Positions 37,565 to 47,051 of a stretch of 64,000 bases of DNA are shown here, piece by piece (position 1 is the first letter of the stretch; the number at the start of each line of letters is the position of its first letter). The notes beneath the pieces were generated by a model. It worked only from the letters and a program-made list of their open reading frames with translations, did no database searches and was not told the DNA's origin. Source of the stretch: an uncultured Methanobrevibacter sp. (GTDB lineage: Archaea; Methanobacteriota; Methanobacteria; Methanobacteriales; Methanobacteriaceae); contig OMVY01000010.1 in the NCBI GenBank assembly GCA_900314635.1, forward strand, positions 55,852-119,851. Direction: 5' to 3'. A program made the translations under genes and the position numbers.

Positions 37565-38941
37565 ATGGCTGAAAATAAAAACATAGAACTTATTAGAGGA
37601 GATCCCAAAGTAGCTATCCGCAAATTATCCGTTCCAACCACAATAGCCATGCTGATTGTGATGGTTTATAATTTAACAGACAGCATATGGATTGCTGGAA
37701 TCGGAGCGAATGCAATAGCTGCTACTGGTTTTACTGCTCCTTTATACATGTTTATTGGAGGAGTGGGAAATGCAATAGGTTCAGGAGGCAATTCGCTAAT
37801 TGCAAGAGCTATCGGTGCAAAGGACAAAGAGCTTGCAGACAATGCAGGATGCCATACAGTCCTGATTACCATGATTCTCACCGTAATATTTACTATTTTT
37901 ACTGTTGGCCTGCTCAGACCCATGCTTGAGATAATGCAAGCTGGAGATGCCATGGAATATGCAATGACCTACGGTACAATTTCATTCAGCTTTACAGCAT
38001 TCCTATTATTCTCATCAGTATTAGCAGCTATTTTCCGTTCAGAAGGAGATGTGAAAAGAGCAATGTATGTGATGGTGGGAACAAGCGTTATAAACCTCAT
38101 TCTGGATCCTGTTTTCATTTATGCCTTGAATTTGGGAATTGCAGGAGCGGCATATGCCACAGCGTTGTCTGGAGCCATTGCCTGCGCGGTCATGGCTTAT
38201 TGGATCTGGATTAAAAAGGACACATACCTCAGCATAAACTTAAAAAACTTCAAATTTGACATGGGCATATTGAAAGACATTTTAAATGTCTCACTGCCTA
38301 ACCTGGTGGAGAACTTCCTCATAGCACTTCAGATTTTTGCAATAAACTCAATGCTTACAATGGTTGCAGGCACAATGGCGGTAGGAGCATACACCTCTGG
38401 AAAAAGAGTCAATATGATGGCAAATGTTCCCCTGATGGGAATTGGAACCTCTGTTTTAACAGTTTCCGGAGCGGCATTTGGAGCGCGAAGCTTGAAAAAA
38501 TTAAGAGAGACCTACAGTTACTCAATGAAAATAGCTCATGTAATAGCTATTATCCTAGCGAGCATAATGTTCTTTGGAGCGGAGTACATATCACTTCTAT
38601 TCACATACAGCCCAGAGAGCATTGCAATGAGGCCTATGCTTGTCTTTACAATTCAGGCATTGTCATTCTTCCTCCTTGCGTATCCTGCAGGAAACATTTC
38701 TTCAATGATGTTCCAGTCAGTTGGAAAGGGAATGACCTCTCTCATCATAACTCTTTTCAGAACCTTGATTTTCCAAGTAGCATTGGCGTATTTATTTGGA
38801 ATACTGCTTGGATATGGAATGCTTGGAGTTTATATTGGAGTTATCGGAGGATGTGGATTGGGAAGCATTATGGCTTACTTATTAAGCGAGCATTATATCC
38901 GAGGTTTAAAGAAGGATTCCAGATTTGATAGCATGGCATAA
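37565..38941 (+). CDS. MATE family multidrug/Na+ antiporter
   Basis: A 458-residue integral membrane protein with twelve predicted hydrophobic segments in two halves, typical of MATE exporters. The first half has IWIAGIGANAIAATGF and GGNSLIARAIGAKD; FRSEGDVKRAMYVMVG and VFIYALNLGIAGAAYATALS lie in the middle, and FGARSLKKLRETY at the start of the second half. It probably exports drugs or metabolites in exchange for Na+ or H+; substrate unknown. AAGGAT precedes the ATG. No regulator gene is adjacent. Confidence 0.92.
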   Translation: MAENKNIELIRGDPKVAIRKLSVPTTIAMLIVMVYNLTDSIWIAGIGANAIAATGFTAPLYMFIGGVGNAIGSGGNSLIARAIGAKDKELADNAGCHTVLITMILTVIFTIFTVGLLRPMLEIMQAGDAMEYAMTYGTISFSFTAFLLFSSVLAAIFRSEGDVKRAMYVMVGTSVINLILDPVFIYALNLGIAGAAYATALSGAIACAVMAYWIWIKKDTYLSINLKNFKFDMGILKDILNVSLPNLVENFLIALQIFAINSMLTMVAGTMAVGAYTSGKRVNMMANVPLMGIGTSVLTVSGAAFGARSLKKLRETYSYSMKIAHVIAIILASIMFFGAEYISLLFTYSPESIAMRPMLVFTIQALSFFLLAYPAGNISSMMFQSVGKGMTSLIITLFRTLIFQVALAYLFGILLGYGMLGVYIGVIGGCGLGSIMAYLLSEHYIRGLKKDSRFDSMA

Positions 38942-39093
38942 TTTATTTTAAAAAGTGAATAAAAAAAATAAATCCCATGCAAATTAAGCTTTAAAAACTA
39001 AATAAAAAAAGAAAAATAAAGCTACAAGCTAACTATACTTTAAAAACTAAATAAAAAAAAGAAAAAAATAGGAAAAAATAATTTCCTAATTAA

Positions 39094-40230
39094 TTAAAGC
39101 CCATCGTTTTTGGTTTCAATCTTGTCAACAGCCTTCTGTCCTTCAATTGCCATTTCACTAAATGCATTAATAGTCTCCTGCATTTTAGGAAGGGCTTCCT
39201 GTTTGAATGTGCTTACATCCTGTATTGCAACCAAAGCATCATTGAATGACTGTTTTAAAACTTCAGGAGAAATCATTGTTTCTGTGCTTGATTTTTGAAT
39301 TTCCTGGCCTTGCTGTTTCAAGATTTGAGAAGTGGAGCTTATGATATCTTCTGTAGTGGCATTTAAAGCCTTGATCTTGTCCATAGCTATTTTTTGATTG
39401 TACAAAGCGCTAGCAACCATCACACCAGTTCTAAGTGCTGTTACAGTTACTGTCTCTGCTCTGTTGATTCCACGAATAAGCTCTTTGTTATTGCGTCTTA
39501 CAACATTCAATGAAACAATTCCCTGCTGGTTTACAACAATCATCTGCTGCATATCCATGATTCTCTGTCTGAGAGGGAAGAGAATTTCTTCTTTGACATA
39601 ATCGATTTTAGCCTGTTCAACACCTTGAATCTCAGCATTGCGGATTTGCGCTTCTATTGAAGCATCCATCTGCTTACCCAGCTCAATGTCAGACATCAGC
39701 TTCTTGGTAAGCTGCCTAAGGTAGTCTTCTTCGCTGAGGAGAGTGGTGTTGTCATTTTGTAAAACCTTGCTGCTCTGGTCCAGGGAATCAATGATATTTG
39801 CAATTACCGCTTCTGCTTTTTCATACTTTTCAAAGTATCTTTTAACAGGATTGACCAGTTTTCCGAGAATGCCTTCATCTACAAAATTAATGCCGCTTGG
39901 ATCCAGACTTTTTACCTGCCTGTTCAACTCGTTCAACTTGTTTCCAATGTTTTCAGATTCTGAACCTCCTTTGGAAATGTCCTTGAACCGTGTGCTTAAC
40001 AAGCTGTTTTTCTGAGCGGATCTGTTGATTGCAGGAAGACCAAACTCTTCCAATGGTTTTGTAATGCTTTCTCTTTCTGCAACATTATCCAAATCAGTCT
40101 CAAAGATAGCTATTGCATTTTCATCAGCCTGCTCCTTGATTTGTTCATTAGGCAAACTGGATTTTTCCTCTTCAAGACTTTTTTCAACATCTTTTTCAAT
40201 ACCTGGTACATCTAGTGTAAATTCAGCCAT
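39094..40230 (-). CDS. telA: TelA family (toxic anion resistance) protein
   Basis: A 378-residue, mostly helical cytoplasmic protein. The core (about 130-350) matches TelA/YaaN-type proteins: KRYFEKYEKAEAVIANIIDSL, DMQQMIVVNQQGIVSLNVVRRNNKELI (read in pieces), GINRAETVTVTALRTGVMVA and NQKIAMDKIKALNATTEDII. TelA was named for tellurite resistance, but its biochemical role is unknown; it is tied to envelope or toxin stress. AGGTGATATT precedes the ATG at 40230; the frame extends further upstream to a false start. Two genes upstream on the same strand share a common C-terminal domain and probably form one module with it. Confidence 0.9.
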   Translation of the reverse strand: MAEFTLDVPGIEKDVEKSLEEEKSSLPNEQIKEQADENAIAIFETDLDNVAERESITKPLEEFGLPAINRSAQKNSLLSTRFKDISKGGSESENIGNKLNELNRQVKSLDPSGINFVDEGILGKLVNPVKRYFEKYEKAEAVIANIIDSLDQSSKVLQNDNTTLLSEEDYLRQLTKKLMSDIELGKQMDASIEAQIRNAEIQGVEQAKIDYVKEEILFPLRQRIMDMQQMIVVNQQGIVSLNVVRRNNKELIRGINRAETVTVTALRTGVMVASALYNQKIAMDKIKALNATTEDIISSTSQILKQQGQEIQKSSTETMISPEVLKQSFNDALVAIQDVSTFKQEALPKMQETINAFSEMAIEGQKAVDKIETKNDGL

Positions 40231-40314
40231 AATATCACCTTTACATAAGTTCTGATTAATTAAAAAATTTTGATTTTTGTATAAACTTAAATCCAATAAT
40301 GGTTACTGATAGTC

Positions 40315-40821
40315 TTACTCATACTTCTTAACGGAATCAATCAAATCATCCATATCCTTGAACAAGTTTTGGATTTCATCATCTGACTTTTTAGAATCCT
40401 TTGAACTGATAATAAGTTCATTAATCAAATCATTTAATTTTTCAATGATTGTCTCTAAATCCTTTATCTTTTCTTCTAATTCCTTAATTACCTTCTCGCT
40501 TGGAGAATCAATCAATTCAACAATATCATAGGCGGACTCTGCTTCCTTATAAAAAACCACTCTGCAATTGTCAATCTCGCCGATGAATTTATTATAAGTA
40601 ATCTGTGGAGGTGCAAACCGTTTATTTACTAAATCAAGAGCCTCGGATTCCTTTAACTCATATTTTCTTTTTAAATCATCGAGAGATCTTTTATAACTGG
40701 AAAGGGAAGAGGAAGATCCATACCATTTTTCAGCTTCTATTTTCACCCCGCAGTTAGGACAATAAAAGTCATCATCACGTAATTTAAAACCGCAATATAC
40801 ACAAAACTTAGGTTTTTTCAT
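40315..40821 (-). CDS. Zinc-ribbon protein with helical XpaC-like domain
   Basis: 168 residues. The N-terminus is a zinc ribbon (MKKPKFCVYCGFKLRDD, FYCPNCGVKI). Residues ~45-168 are helical and align without gaps over ~122 residues to the C-terminus of the next upstream gene; both end in LIDSVK-Y. The domain recalls XpaC, the partner of TelA-like YaaN in Bacillus, but that link needs a profile search. The ATG at 40821 follows GAGGAT. It is 84 bases upstream of telA on the same strand. No membrane segment, so probably a soluble partner. Confidence 0.75.
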   Translation of the reverse strand: MKKPKFCVYCGFKLRDDDFYCPNCGVKIEAEKWYGSSSSLSSYKRSLDDLKRKYELKESEALDLVNKRFAPPQITYNKFIGEIDNCRVVFYKEAESAYDIVELIDSPSEKVIKELEEKIKDLETIIEKLNDLINELIISSKDSKKSDDEIQNLFKDMDDLIDSVKKYE

Positions 40822-40920
40822 GCTAATCCTCAAATCAATAAATCGTTATGCTAATATTTATGTACTTAACATCAAATAACTTTTTATATTTTAGTCTAAT
40901 TGAGGGTTAATAATAGCAGC

Positions 40921-41043
40921 TATTGATAATGCTTCACAGAATCAATCAAGCCTTCAATAGAAACTATTGATAATGCTTCACAGAATCAATCAAGCCTTCA
41001 ATAGAAACTATTGATAATGCTTCACAGAATCAATCAAGCCTTC
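40921..41043. repeat. 44-bp tandem repeat triplicating the 3' end of the membrane gene
   Basis: Copies at 40921-40964, 40965-41008 and 41009-41043 (the last is the coding end of the membrane gene). The unit contains the codons for GLIDSVKHYQ and the stop. As 44 is not a multiple of three, the extra copies would be out of frame in a readthrough product. Confidence 0.9.
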
Positions 41044-42156
41044 CATGTCATCAGCTAGGAATTGCAAATGCTCATCTGCCTGTTTGTCTTCATTAATGCT
41101 AATAATCAGCTCTGCAATCAAATCATCCATCTTCTTGTTGATGGATTCGAGTACGCCGATATTCTTGACTATCTCCTTTTCAACCTTCAAGCTCGGATTT
41201 TTAGTCAATTCAATCATGTTCTTTGCAGAATCAGCCTGCTGATAAAACTGCTTGTGGGATGAGCCAACAATTGTCATGAAACGGTCATGAGTGATTGTTG
41301 AAGCTTGGAAACGCTCATTTATCAACTTTGTTACATGTTCCTCCTTATTATCAAATTGACTTTTCAAACCATCGATTTGAGATTCATATTTATCAAATCT
41401 GACCCAGTCCTTGATTTTGTCATTGGAGCCACTTAAATCATAATGATTGACTCTTGCTGAATCTGATTTTGAATTGCTCCCTCCAGCAGCCGCATTTGAA
41501 GCTTCGCTGAATTCAGCATCCTTAATGCCTTTGGCTTGGTTTGAATTGATCTTGGCATTGGTATTAGCAGTATGGGATAATTTCTCATTGGTGAAATTAA
41601 TCTGCATGAATCTGATTTGAGATACAAAGGTTAAAAGAATTGCAATTGTTGCAACAATGCTGTTTCCCAAGAATAATATCAATAAAAACCATGGAATCTC
41701 ATAAATGATTCCCTCAATCATCAAACGCTTGTTTGATATCTTGTTTCCAAGATAAATAAAACTGAGTCCATTAAAGTAAGGTAGGACAGAGCAAACAGCA
41801 GATGCAATGCTGAAGGGTACATTAAGAGATTTCTGATAAGGCTCGTTGTTATCAAGGATGTTTTGATACTCCTTGTTGACCATGAGAGACCGGGCAAATG
41901 CTACGATTGAAAAGACAAGCCCAGCACCTGCAGCTGCAAAGGCAAATGCAAAATGATGCAATGGAATAGAGAGGACCATTGCAATCCACGGAATTTCATA
42001 AACTATTCCCTCTAAAAACCAGTTGCCTCTAAAAGTTTTAGATCCAACATATAAAAATCCAAGACCATTTATGAATGGAAAAAAGGAGAGCAAAACCCAC
42101 AGAGAACTAATTATCCTATCAATACCTGAACGTTTTTTAATATTTGAAGCAGACAT
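41008..42156 (-). CDS. Membrane protein with duplicated TM module and XpaC-like C-terminus
   Basis: 382 residues. Two homologous membrane modules follow each other: FPFINGLGFLYVGSK ... LEGIVYEIPW (~26-57) and LPYFNGLSFIYLGNK ... IEGIIYEIPW (~125-155), each with two to three hydrophobic helices, faintly like TM2 domains. A low-complexity linker (S/N/A-rich, ~195-250) leads to a cytoplasmic helical domain (~258-382) shared with the zinc-ribbon neighbour. GGAGGTG precedes the ATG; a box A (TTTATATA, 42271-42278 minus) lies ~115 bases upstream. It is the first gene of the TelA module. Name and function unknown. Confidence 0.8.
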   Translation of the reverse strand: MSASNIKKRSGIDRIISSLWVLLSFFPFINGLGFLYVGSKTFRGNWFLEGIVYEIPWIAMVLSIPLHHFAFAFAAAGAGLVFSIVAFARSLMVNKEYQNILDNNEPYQKSLNVPFSIASAVCSVLPYFNGLSFIYLGNKISNKRLMIEGIIYEIPWFLLILFLGNSIVATIAILLTFVSQIRFMQINFTNEKLSHTANTNAKINSNQAKGIKDAEFSEASNAAAGGSNSKSDSARVNHYDLSGSNDKIKDWVRFDKYESQIDGLKSQFDNKEEHVTKLINERFQASTITHDRFMTIVGSSHKQFYQQADSAKNMIELTKNPSLKVEKEIVKNIGVLESINKKMDDLIAELIISINEDKQADEHLQFLADDMEGLIDSVKHYQ

Positions 42157-42635
42157 GATCCACCTCCGTTTAATAATTTGAAATTGTGATTTTTAATTTC
42201 TGAAATTTTTATCAATTTTTGATTTTTTAATATAAAAAATAATTTTCTAATATTAATATTCCCATTATAATATATAAATGTAACTAAAATATTAAATTAA
42301 TTTAATTCATCATACAATGATTATATACCATATGTTACTAATTATTTTGTTTAAAAAACGATTAAATAAACTTTTATAAGTAAAAAATCTGTAAAAAATT
42401 GTTTAAAGAATTTAAATTAATTTAAAAAAATGATGATTTTCACTTAATATCTAAAAAAATTAAAAAAAAGCCTAAATAAAAAATAAAATTCTAAAAAATC
42501 ATAAGAAAGAAACTGAAACAAAACAGAAATGAAAAAATATTCTAAAAAAACCTAAAGAAAGAAACATTTTACAAATTACCAAAAAAAATCCCTAACTAAA
42601 TAAATATATATTAATAAAATGACAAATAGATTCAT
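42157..42635. other. Divergent promoter region, no gene seen
   Basis: About 480 AT-rich bases between the TelA module (minus) and nudC (plus). Box A candidates are at 42271-42278 (minus) and about 42602-42612 (plus). The plus-strand one is so close to nudC that its transcript would be nearly leaderless. Confidence 0.5.
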
Positions 42636-43526
42636 ATGAAATTCATGGAAATATCAAATGGATTAAGCATTTACGAGCACTATAAATTAGATGCCGAAGA
42701 GGAAAACACCCCTCAAAAATATTTTTTTATTTTTAATGAAAAGGACCTTTTGCTGATTGACAATGAAGTTCCTCTATTAAACAGCTTGATGGATATTGGA
42801 ATTGAAGAGGAAGACATAAAAAACAATATCTTCATGGGCCAGTTCCATGATAAAGACACATATGTAATAGGCCTTGATTTAGATGAAGAGTCTAAAATGA
42901 AGTTTATTGAATCACATGAAGGTTTTGAATTCGTATTCCTAGCCAAGGTATTCGACATAAACGAAGAGATCTATCTTCTTGGAGGAAGAGCCACACAACT
43001 AATAGATTGGGACAACAACCACAAATATTGTGGAAAATGCGGAGCAGAAACCATATACTCAGAAACTGAAAAAGGAGCCAAGCTTTGTCCAGAATGCGGA
43101 TTTACAAGTTTTACAAGAATTTCACCTGCAATTATAACATCAATCATCAAAGAAGAAGTAAACCAAGAGGGAAAAGTGGAAAACAAGCTTCTCATGGCAA
43201 GGCATTCATACTACGAAAACATCAGATACTCTTTGATTGCAGGATTCATGGAAGCTGGAGAAACCATTGAGGAAGCGTTGAAAAGAGAAGTGAAAGAAGA
43301 AGTTGGAATCAATGTCAAAGACCTTGAATACTTCGGCAGCCAATCCTGGCCGTTTCCAAACTCATTGATGATTGGAATCATCTGCAAATATGACTCTGGT
43401 GAGGTCAAAGTGGATGGAAATGAAATTACCAAAGCCGAATGGTTTAAAAAAGAGGATATTGAATTTGACGGCTATCAGTTATCCATAGCTTATAAATTAA
43501 TCCAAAACTTCATTGACAATTATTAA
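42636..43526 (+). CDS. nudC: NADH pyrophosphatase, NudC type
   Basis: Hydrolyses NADH (and NAD-capped RNA in bacteria) to the mononucleotides. The 296 residues contain a four-cysteine zinc site (KYCGKCGAE ... KLCPECGF), the Nudix box spread over GFMEAGETIEEALKREVKEEVG, and the NudC signature SQSWPFPNSLM. The N-terminal ~110 residues are the NUDIX-like dimerisation part. The start is uncertain: the ATG at 42636 or the in-frame ATG at 42645; no clear Shine-Dalgarno, and a near box A suggests a leaderless transcript. Confidence 0.92.
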   Translation: MKFMEISNGLSIYEHYKLDAEEENTPQKYFFIFNEKDLLLIDNEVPLLNSLMDIGIEEEDIKNNIFMGQFHDKDTYVIGLDLDEESKMKFIESHEGFEFVFLAKVFDINEEIYLLGGRATQLIDWDNNHKYCGKCGAETIYSETEKGAKLCPECGFTSFTRISPAIITSIIKEEVNQEGKVENKLLMARHSYYENIRYSLIAGFMEAGETIEEALKREVKEEVGINVKDLEYFGSQSWPFPNSLMIGIICKYDSGEVKVDGNEITKAEWFKKEDIEFDGYQLSIAYKLIQNFIDNY

Positions 43527-43699
43527 TTTATTAGGATAATCGGTTTATTCAAAGATTCTTGTGAAAACCACTTCTAATTAAAAAAATAATTCTTTTTTTA
43601 TTAATTAAATAAATATATTTATTAGTTTGTTTAAATAAAAATAAATCATTATAACGATATAATTTTAGGTATTTATTGATATTAATTCAAGGTGTTTAA

Positions 43700-44440
43700 A
43701 TGTCATTTCAAGAAAACAAGATGCTTATCATGCCTGCAGTGGACATAAAAAATGGAAAATGCGTTCAACTAGTTCAAGGAGAACCTGGAACCGAGCAAGT
43801 AGTGATTGAAAATCCTGAAAAAGTGGCTGCAAAATGGGAGGATGCAGGTGCCGAGGTTGTTCATGTAATAGATCTCGATGGCGCTCTTGAAAGCGTTACA
43901 AACATTGAAACCATTAAAAAGATATTAGATGAGGTTTCCGTTCCAATCCAGCTGGGAGGAGGCATAAGAAGCATTGAATATGCCAAAGAGCTTCTGGATT
44001 TGGATATCGACAGGCTGATTATCGGAACCATGGGAATAAAAAACCCTCAGACAATCACCGAATTGTCTGATGAGTATGGATCCGAACGCATTATGATTTC
44101 TCTTGACAGCAAGGACAATAAAGTCGTGATTAAAGGCTGGCAGGAAAAAATCGACAAGTCTGCAACTGAGATAAGCAAGGAATTCCAGGATTTAGGTGCT
44201 GGAAGCATTTTGTTTACGAATGTGGATGTAGAAGGCCTTCTCGGAGGATTTTACACAGACCCTGTAGTTGATCTGGTCAATTCCGTTGACATTCCAGTAG
44301 TCTACTCAGGAGGAGTAACCACACTTGATGATTTGAAGCAGCTGCAATCAACAGGTGCAAAAGGAGTGGTGATTGGTTCTGCATTATATAAAGACAAGAT
44401 AAAACTTGAAGATGCTTTAAAATATCAGGATATTAAATAG
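43700..44440 (+). CDS. hisA: Phosphoribosylformimino-AICAR ribotide isomerase
   Basis: Fourth step of histidine synthesis: an Amadori rearrangement of ProFAR to PRFAR. The 246-residue TIM barrel shows [20 protein letters not shown] with the catalytic aspartate, VIQ-type strand [39 protein letters not shown] and [17 protein letters not shown] lies 5-6 bases before the first ATG, so the seven-residue MSFQENK leader is retained. ribL follows 75 bases later. No other his gene is near. Confidence 0.96.
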   Translation: MSFQENKMLIMPAVDIKNGKCVQLVQGEPGTEQVVIENPEKVAAKWEDAGAEVVHVIDLDGALESVTNIETIKKILDEVSVPIQLGGGIRSIEYAKELLDLDIDRLIIGTMGIKNPQTITELSDEYGSERIMISLDSKDNKVVIKGWQEKIDKSATEISKEFQDLGAGSILFTNVDVEGLLGGFYTDPVVDLVNSVDIPVVYSGGVTTLDDLKQLQSTGAKGVVIGSALYKDKIKLEDALKYQDIK

Positions 44441-44515
44441 TCTAAAAAACCGCGAATTAAAAAAAAACTGTTAAATTTTACTTAAATTTATTATATATTT
44501 TAATGGAGACTGAAT

Positions 44516-44986
44516 ATGAAAGTTATGGCAACAGGAGCATTTGACCTATTGCACCCAGGACATGGGCTCTACCTTGAAAAGGCAAAAGAATTAGGTGGAG
44601 AAGATGCTGTCCTTGTAGTTGTAATAGCAAGAGATTCAACTGTTAAAAAGAAAAAGAGAATTCCTGTTATTGATGAAAATCAAAGATTAGAAATGATTAA
44701 ATATTTAAAACCTGTTGATGAAGCTTACATAGGTTATGATGGCGATATGTTTAAAATTGTGGAGGAAATTAAACCAGACATAATAGCTATTGGCAGCGAT
44801 CAGAACCATGATATTGCAAAGCTTCAAGAAGAATTAGATAAAAGAGGAATCAAAGCTGTGGCTAAAAGAGTTAAAGAGTACAGAACAGGAGACCTTGACA
44901 GTACCTGTAAAATAATCAACAGAATTAAACATTCTGAATTGGAAGAGAAAAACTTGGATTGCAGTAATGTAATTAATGATGAATGA
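44516..44986 (+). CDS. ribL: Archaeal FAD synthetase
   Basis: Transfers AMP from ATP (or CMP) to FMN to make FAD. The 156-residue nucleotidyltransferase has the HxGH motif in [20 protein letters not shown], plus [11 protein letters not shown] and IGSDQNHD, matching the archaeal RibL family described from Methanocaldococcus. AATGGAGA precedes the ATG. It follows hisA on the same strand. The final codons and stop are part of a 40-bp direct repeat. Confidence 0.93.
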   Translation: MKVMATGAFDLLHPGHGLYLEKAKELGGEDAVLVVVIARDSTVKKKKRIPVIDENQRLEMIKYLKPVDEAYIGYDGDMFKIVEEIKPDIIAIGSDQNHDIAKLQEELDKRGIKAVAKRVKEYRTGDLDSTCKIINRIKHSELEEKNLDCSNVINDE

Positions 44987-45050
44987 TTCCAAAAATAAAA
45001 TAAATTACTAAATTAATGATAAATGATTCCAAAAATAAAATAAATTTCTA
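44971..45050. repeat. 40-bp direct repeat duplicating the ribL 3' end
   Basis: Copies 44971-45010 and 45011-45050 differ at only about two positions. The first contains the last ribL codons and the TGA stop (44984-44986). Confidence 0.88.
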
Positions 45051-45097
45051 AAAAAAATTATTATGCTTAAAAATTTCAATATAAAAATGGTGTAAAC

Positions 45098-46117
45098 ATG
45101 GTAAATGTAGCAATTGTAGGTGCAAGCGGATATACTGGTGGAGAATTACTTAGAATTCTATTAAACCACCCTGAAGTAGAAGTTACAGATGTAAGTTCAA
45201 GAAAATATGATGGAACTCCAATCGAAAAGGTACATCCTCATTTAAGAGATACCGGACTAGTATTTAAAAATATCAATCCAAGTGATTTTGATGCTGATGT
45301 GATTTTTACAGCAACACCACACGGAGCTTCAATGAAAATTGTTCCAGACCTTTTGGAAACTGGTGCAAAAGTGATTGACTTAAGTGGCGATTACAGATTC
45401 AATGATATTGAAGTTTATGAAAAATGGTATGGAATAGAGCACACTTCAGATGTTAAGGGAGTATTCGGACTTCCAGAACTTCACAGGGAGGAAATCAAAA
45501 AAGCACAGCTTATTGCAAATCCAGGATGCTTTGTAACTGGAGCTATTTTATCAGGAATTCCATTATCCAAAGCCAAACTTGTGGACAGGATGATTTTCGA
45601 TTCCAAAACAGGTGTAAGCGGTGCAGGAATCAGCCCTACAACCTCAACCCATTATCCAAATATCGGAGACAATGTAAATCCATACAAGCCTACAAGTCAC
45701 AGGCACATGCCTGAGATCCAACAGGAGCTTGGAGCTTTTTCAGATGTTAGAATATCCTTTACTCCACACCTTGTTCCAGTAAACAGAGGTATTTTAACTA
45801 CAAATCATTCATTCTTAACTCCTGAAAACGAAGGCATGACTAGTGAAGAAGTGCTTGAGCTTTACAAGGAAAACTACAAGGGCGAGCCTTTCATAAAGAT
45901 CCTGGAAGATGGTGAGATTCCTCGCTTGAGCAGTGTTCGCGGATCCAACTTTGCACATATCGGATGCTTTGAGATTGATGAGACCGGACGTCTGGTTGTC
46001 ATATCAGCTATTGACAACCTTGTCAAGGGAGCATCAGGCCAGGCAGTCCATAACATGAACATCATGTGCGGATTTGATGAAACCACAGGTTTGAAGATGT
46101 ATGGAATGCATCCTTAA
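45098..46117 (+). CDS. argC: N-acetyl-gamma-glutamyl-phosphate reductase
   Basis: Third step of ornithine/arginine synthesis, NADPH-dependent. The 339 residues start [21 protein letters not shown], with the catalytic cysteine C144 in [24 protein letters not shown] and [16 protein letters not shown] precedes the ATG. It is alone among unrelated plus-strand genes. Its product feeds ornithine, the likely substrate of the TIGR00300 enzyme near the right end of the window. Confidence 0.96.
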   Translation: MVNVAIVGASGYTGGELLRILLNHPEVEVTDVSSRKYDGTPIEKVHPHLRDTGLVFKNINPSDFDADVIFTATPHGASMKIVPDLLETGAKVIDLSGDYRFNDIEVYEKWYGIEHTSDVKGVFGLPELHREEIKKAQLIANPGCFVTGAILSGIPLSKAKLVDRMIFDSKTGVSGAGISPTTSTHYPNIGDNVNPYKPTSHRHMPEIQQELGAFSDVRISFTPHLVPVNRGILTTNHSFLTPENEGMTSEEVLELYKENYKGEPFIKILEDGEIPRLSSVRGSNFAHIGCFEIDETGRLVVISAIDNLVKGASGQAVHNMNIMCGFDETTGLKMYGMHP

Positions 46118-46223
46118 ATCATAATTTCCATATTGGGACTTCATATCTTTAAAGGAAAATAATAAATAGTGAAAAAGATAGTAATTAAAATAAAATTATT
46201 AAAAAATCTAAGGAGGCAGATTT

Positions 46224-46715
46224 ATGAAAACCATTATCATATATTATTCACAAACAGAAAGCACTAGAAAAGTTGCTGAAACATTAGCTCTCAGCTTGAA
46301 AGCAGACATATGTGAAGTAAAGGATTTGAAAGAACGCGATGGTTTAAAAAATAGATTCGGCTCCTTGGTTGATGCCTTTAGAGAAAATAAAACCGAAATA
46401 TATCCTCCGGTTTTAAATCTTGAAGAGTATGGAACCGTTTACTTTGGCACTCCAACATGGGCGAACAATGCAGCTCCAGCAATTATAACAATGATTGACA
46501 GATGCGATTTGTTTGGAAAAGATGTTGTCTTGTTTGCAACAATGAGCAACTCCGGCGGAGACTCTGCAATTGAAAAGATGGAGAAAAAAGTAAAAGCAAG
46601 GGGAGCCCGTGTTATTGAGCAATTTACAATAAAAACCAAAGACAAAAGCCTGTCCCAACTGGAGAAAGACAGCGAAAGCATAGCTCAGGTTTTAGATTTG
46701 GATATTTACAAATAA
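46224..46715 (+). CDS. Flavodoxin
   Basis: A 163-residue FMN-binding electron carrier: the phosphate loop YYSQTESTRKVAETLA near the N-terminus, YFGTPTWANNAAPAI and FATMSNSGGDSAIEKM for the flavin ring. TAAGGAGG precedes the ATG, a strong site. Its partner could be any low-potential oxidoreductase; the neighbours argC and secF give no hint. The stop codon is within a terminator hairpin. Confidence 0.9.
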   Translation: MKTIIIYYSQTESTRKVAETLALSLKADICEVKDLKERDGLKNRFGSLVDAFRENKTEIYPPVLNLEEYGTVYFGTPTWANNAAPAIITMIDRCDLFGKDVVLFATMSNSGGDSAIEKMEKKVKARGARVIEQFTIKTKDKSLSQLEKDSESIAQVLDLDIYK

Positions 46716-46743
46716 GTTTTTAATAACTTATTTTTTCTTTTTT
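46711..46743 (+). terminator. Terminator hairpin after the flavodoxin gene
   Basis: AATAAGTT-tttaat-AACTTATT (8-bp stem) followed by TTTTCTTTTTTT; the stem includes the stop codon. Confidence 0.7.
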
Positions 46744-47051
46744 TAGTTTTTACAAACAACCTTTTATCATTAAACCCAAACAAACCACATTTCAAATCCA
46801 TGAAAACTTGATTTTACTGGGATTTTATTTCTATTTTTCAAAGAATTTTGCTAAACTCATTGTAAAATAAATGCTTTAAAAGATGATAAATAATATGGAT
46901 TTTAGAAAATATTTAATAAAATAAAATATAAAAGTATTAATGTATAATTTTAGTATTTAAAAAAATTATGCTGAAATTTTGCTTTATTCATAGAAAATGA
47001 ATAAAAATTAGTCTAATAACTATTTAATAATAAATATAGGTGCAAATAAAA
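46744..47051. other. secF upstream region, no gene seen
   Basis: About 300 AT-rich bases containing presumably the secFD promoter (TATAAAAG-like stretch near 46927-46934). No frame of note. Confidence 0.4.

Noticed and set aside
45098..46117. argC as a second aspartate-semialdehyde dehydrogenase
   Set aside because: The folds are related, but [10 protein letters not shown] and the C-terminal GCFEID region are ArgC-specific, and a clear asd is present at 3623-4672.
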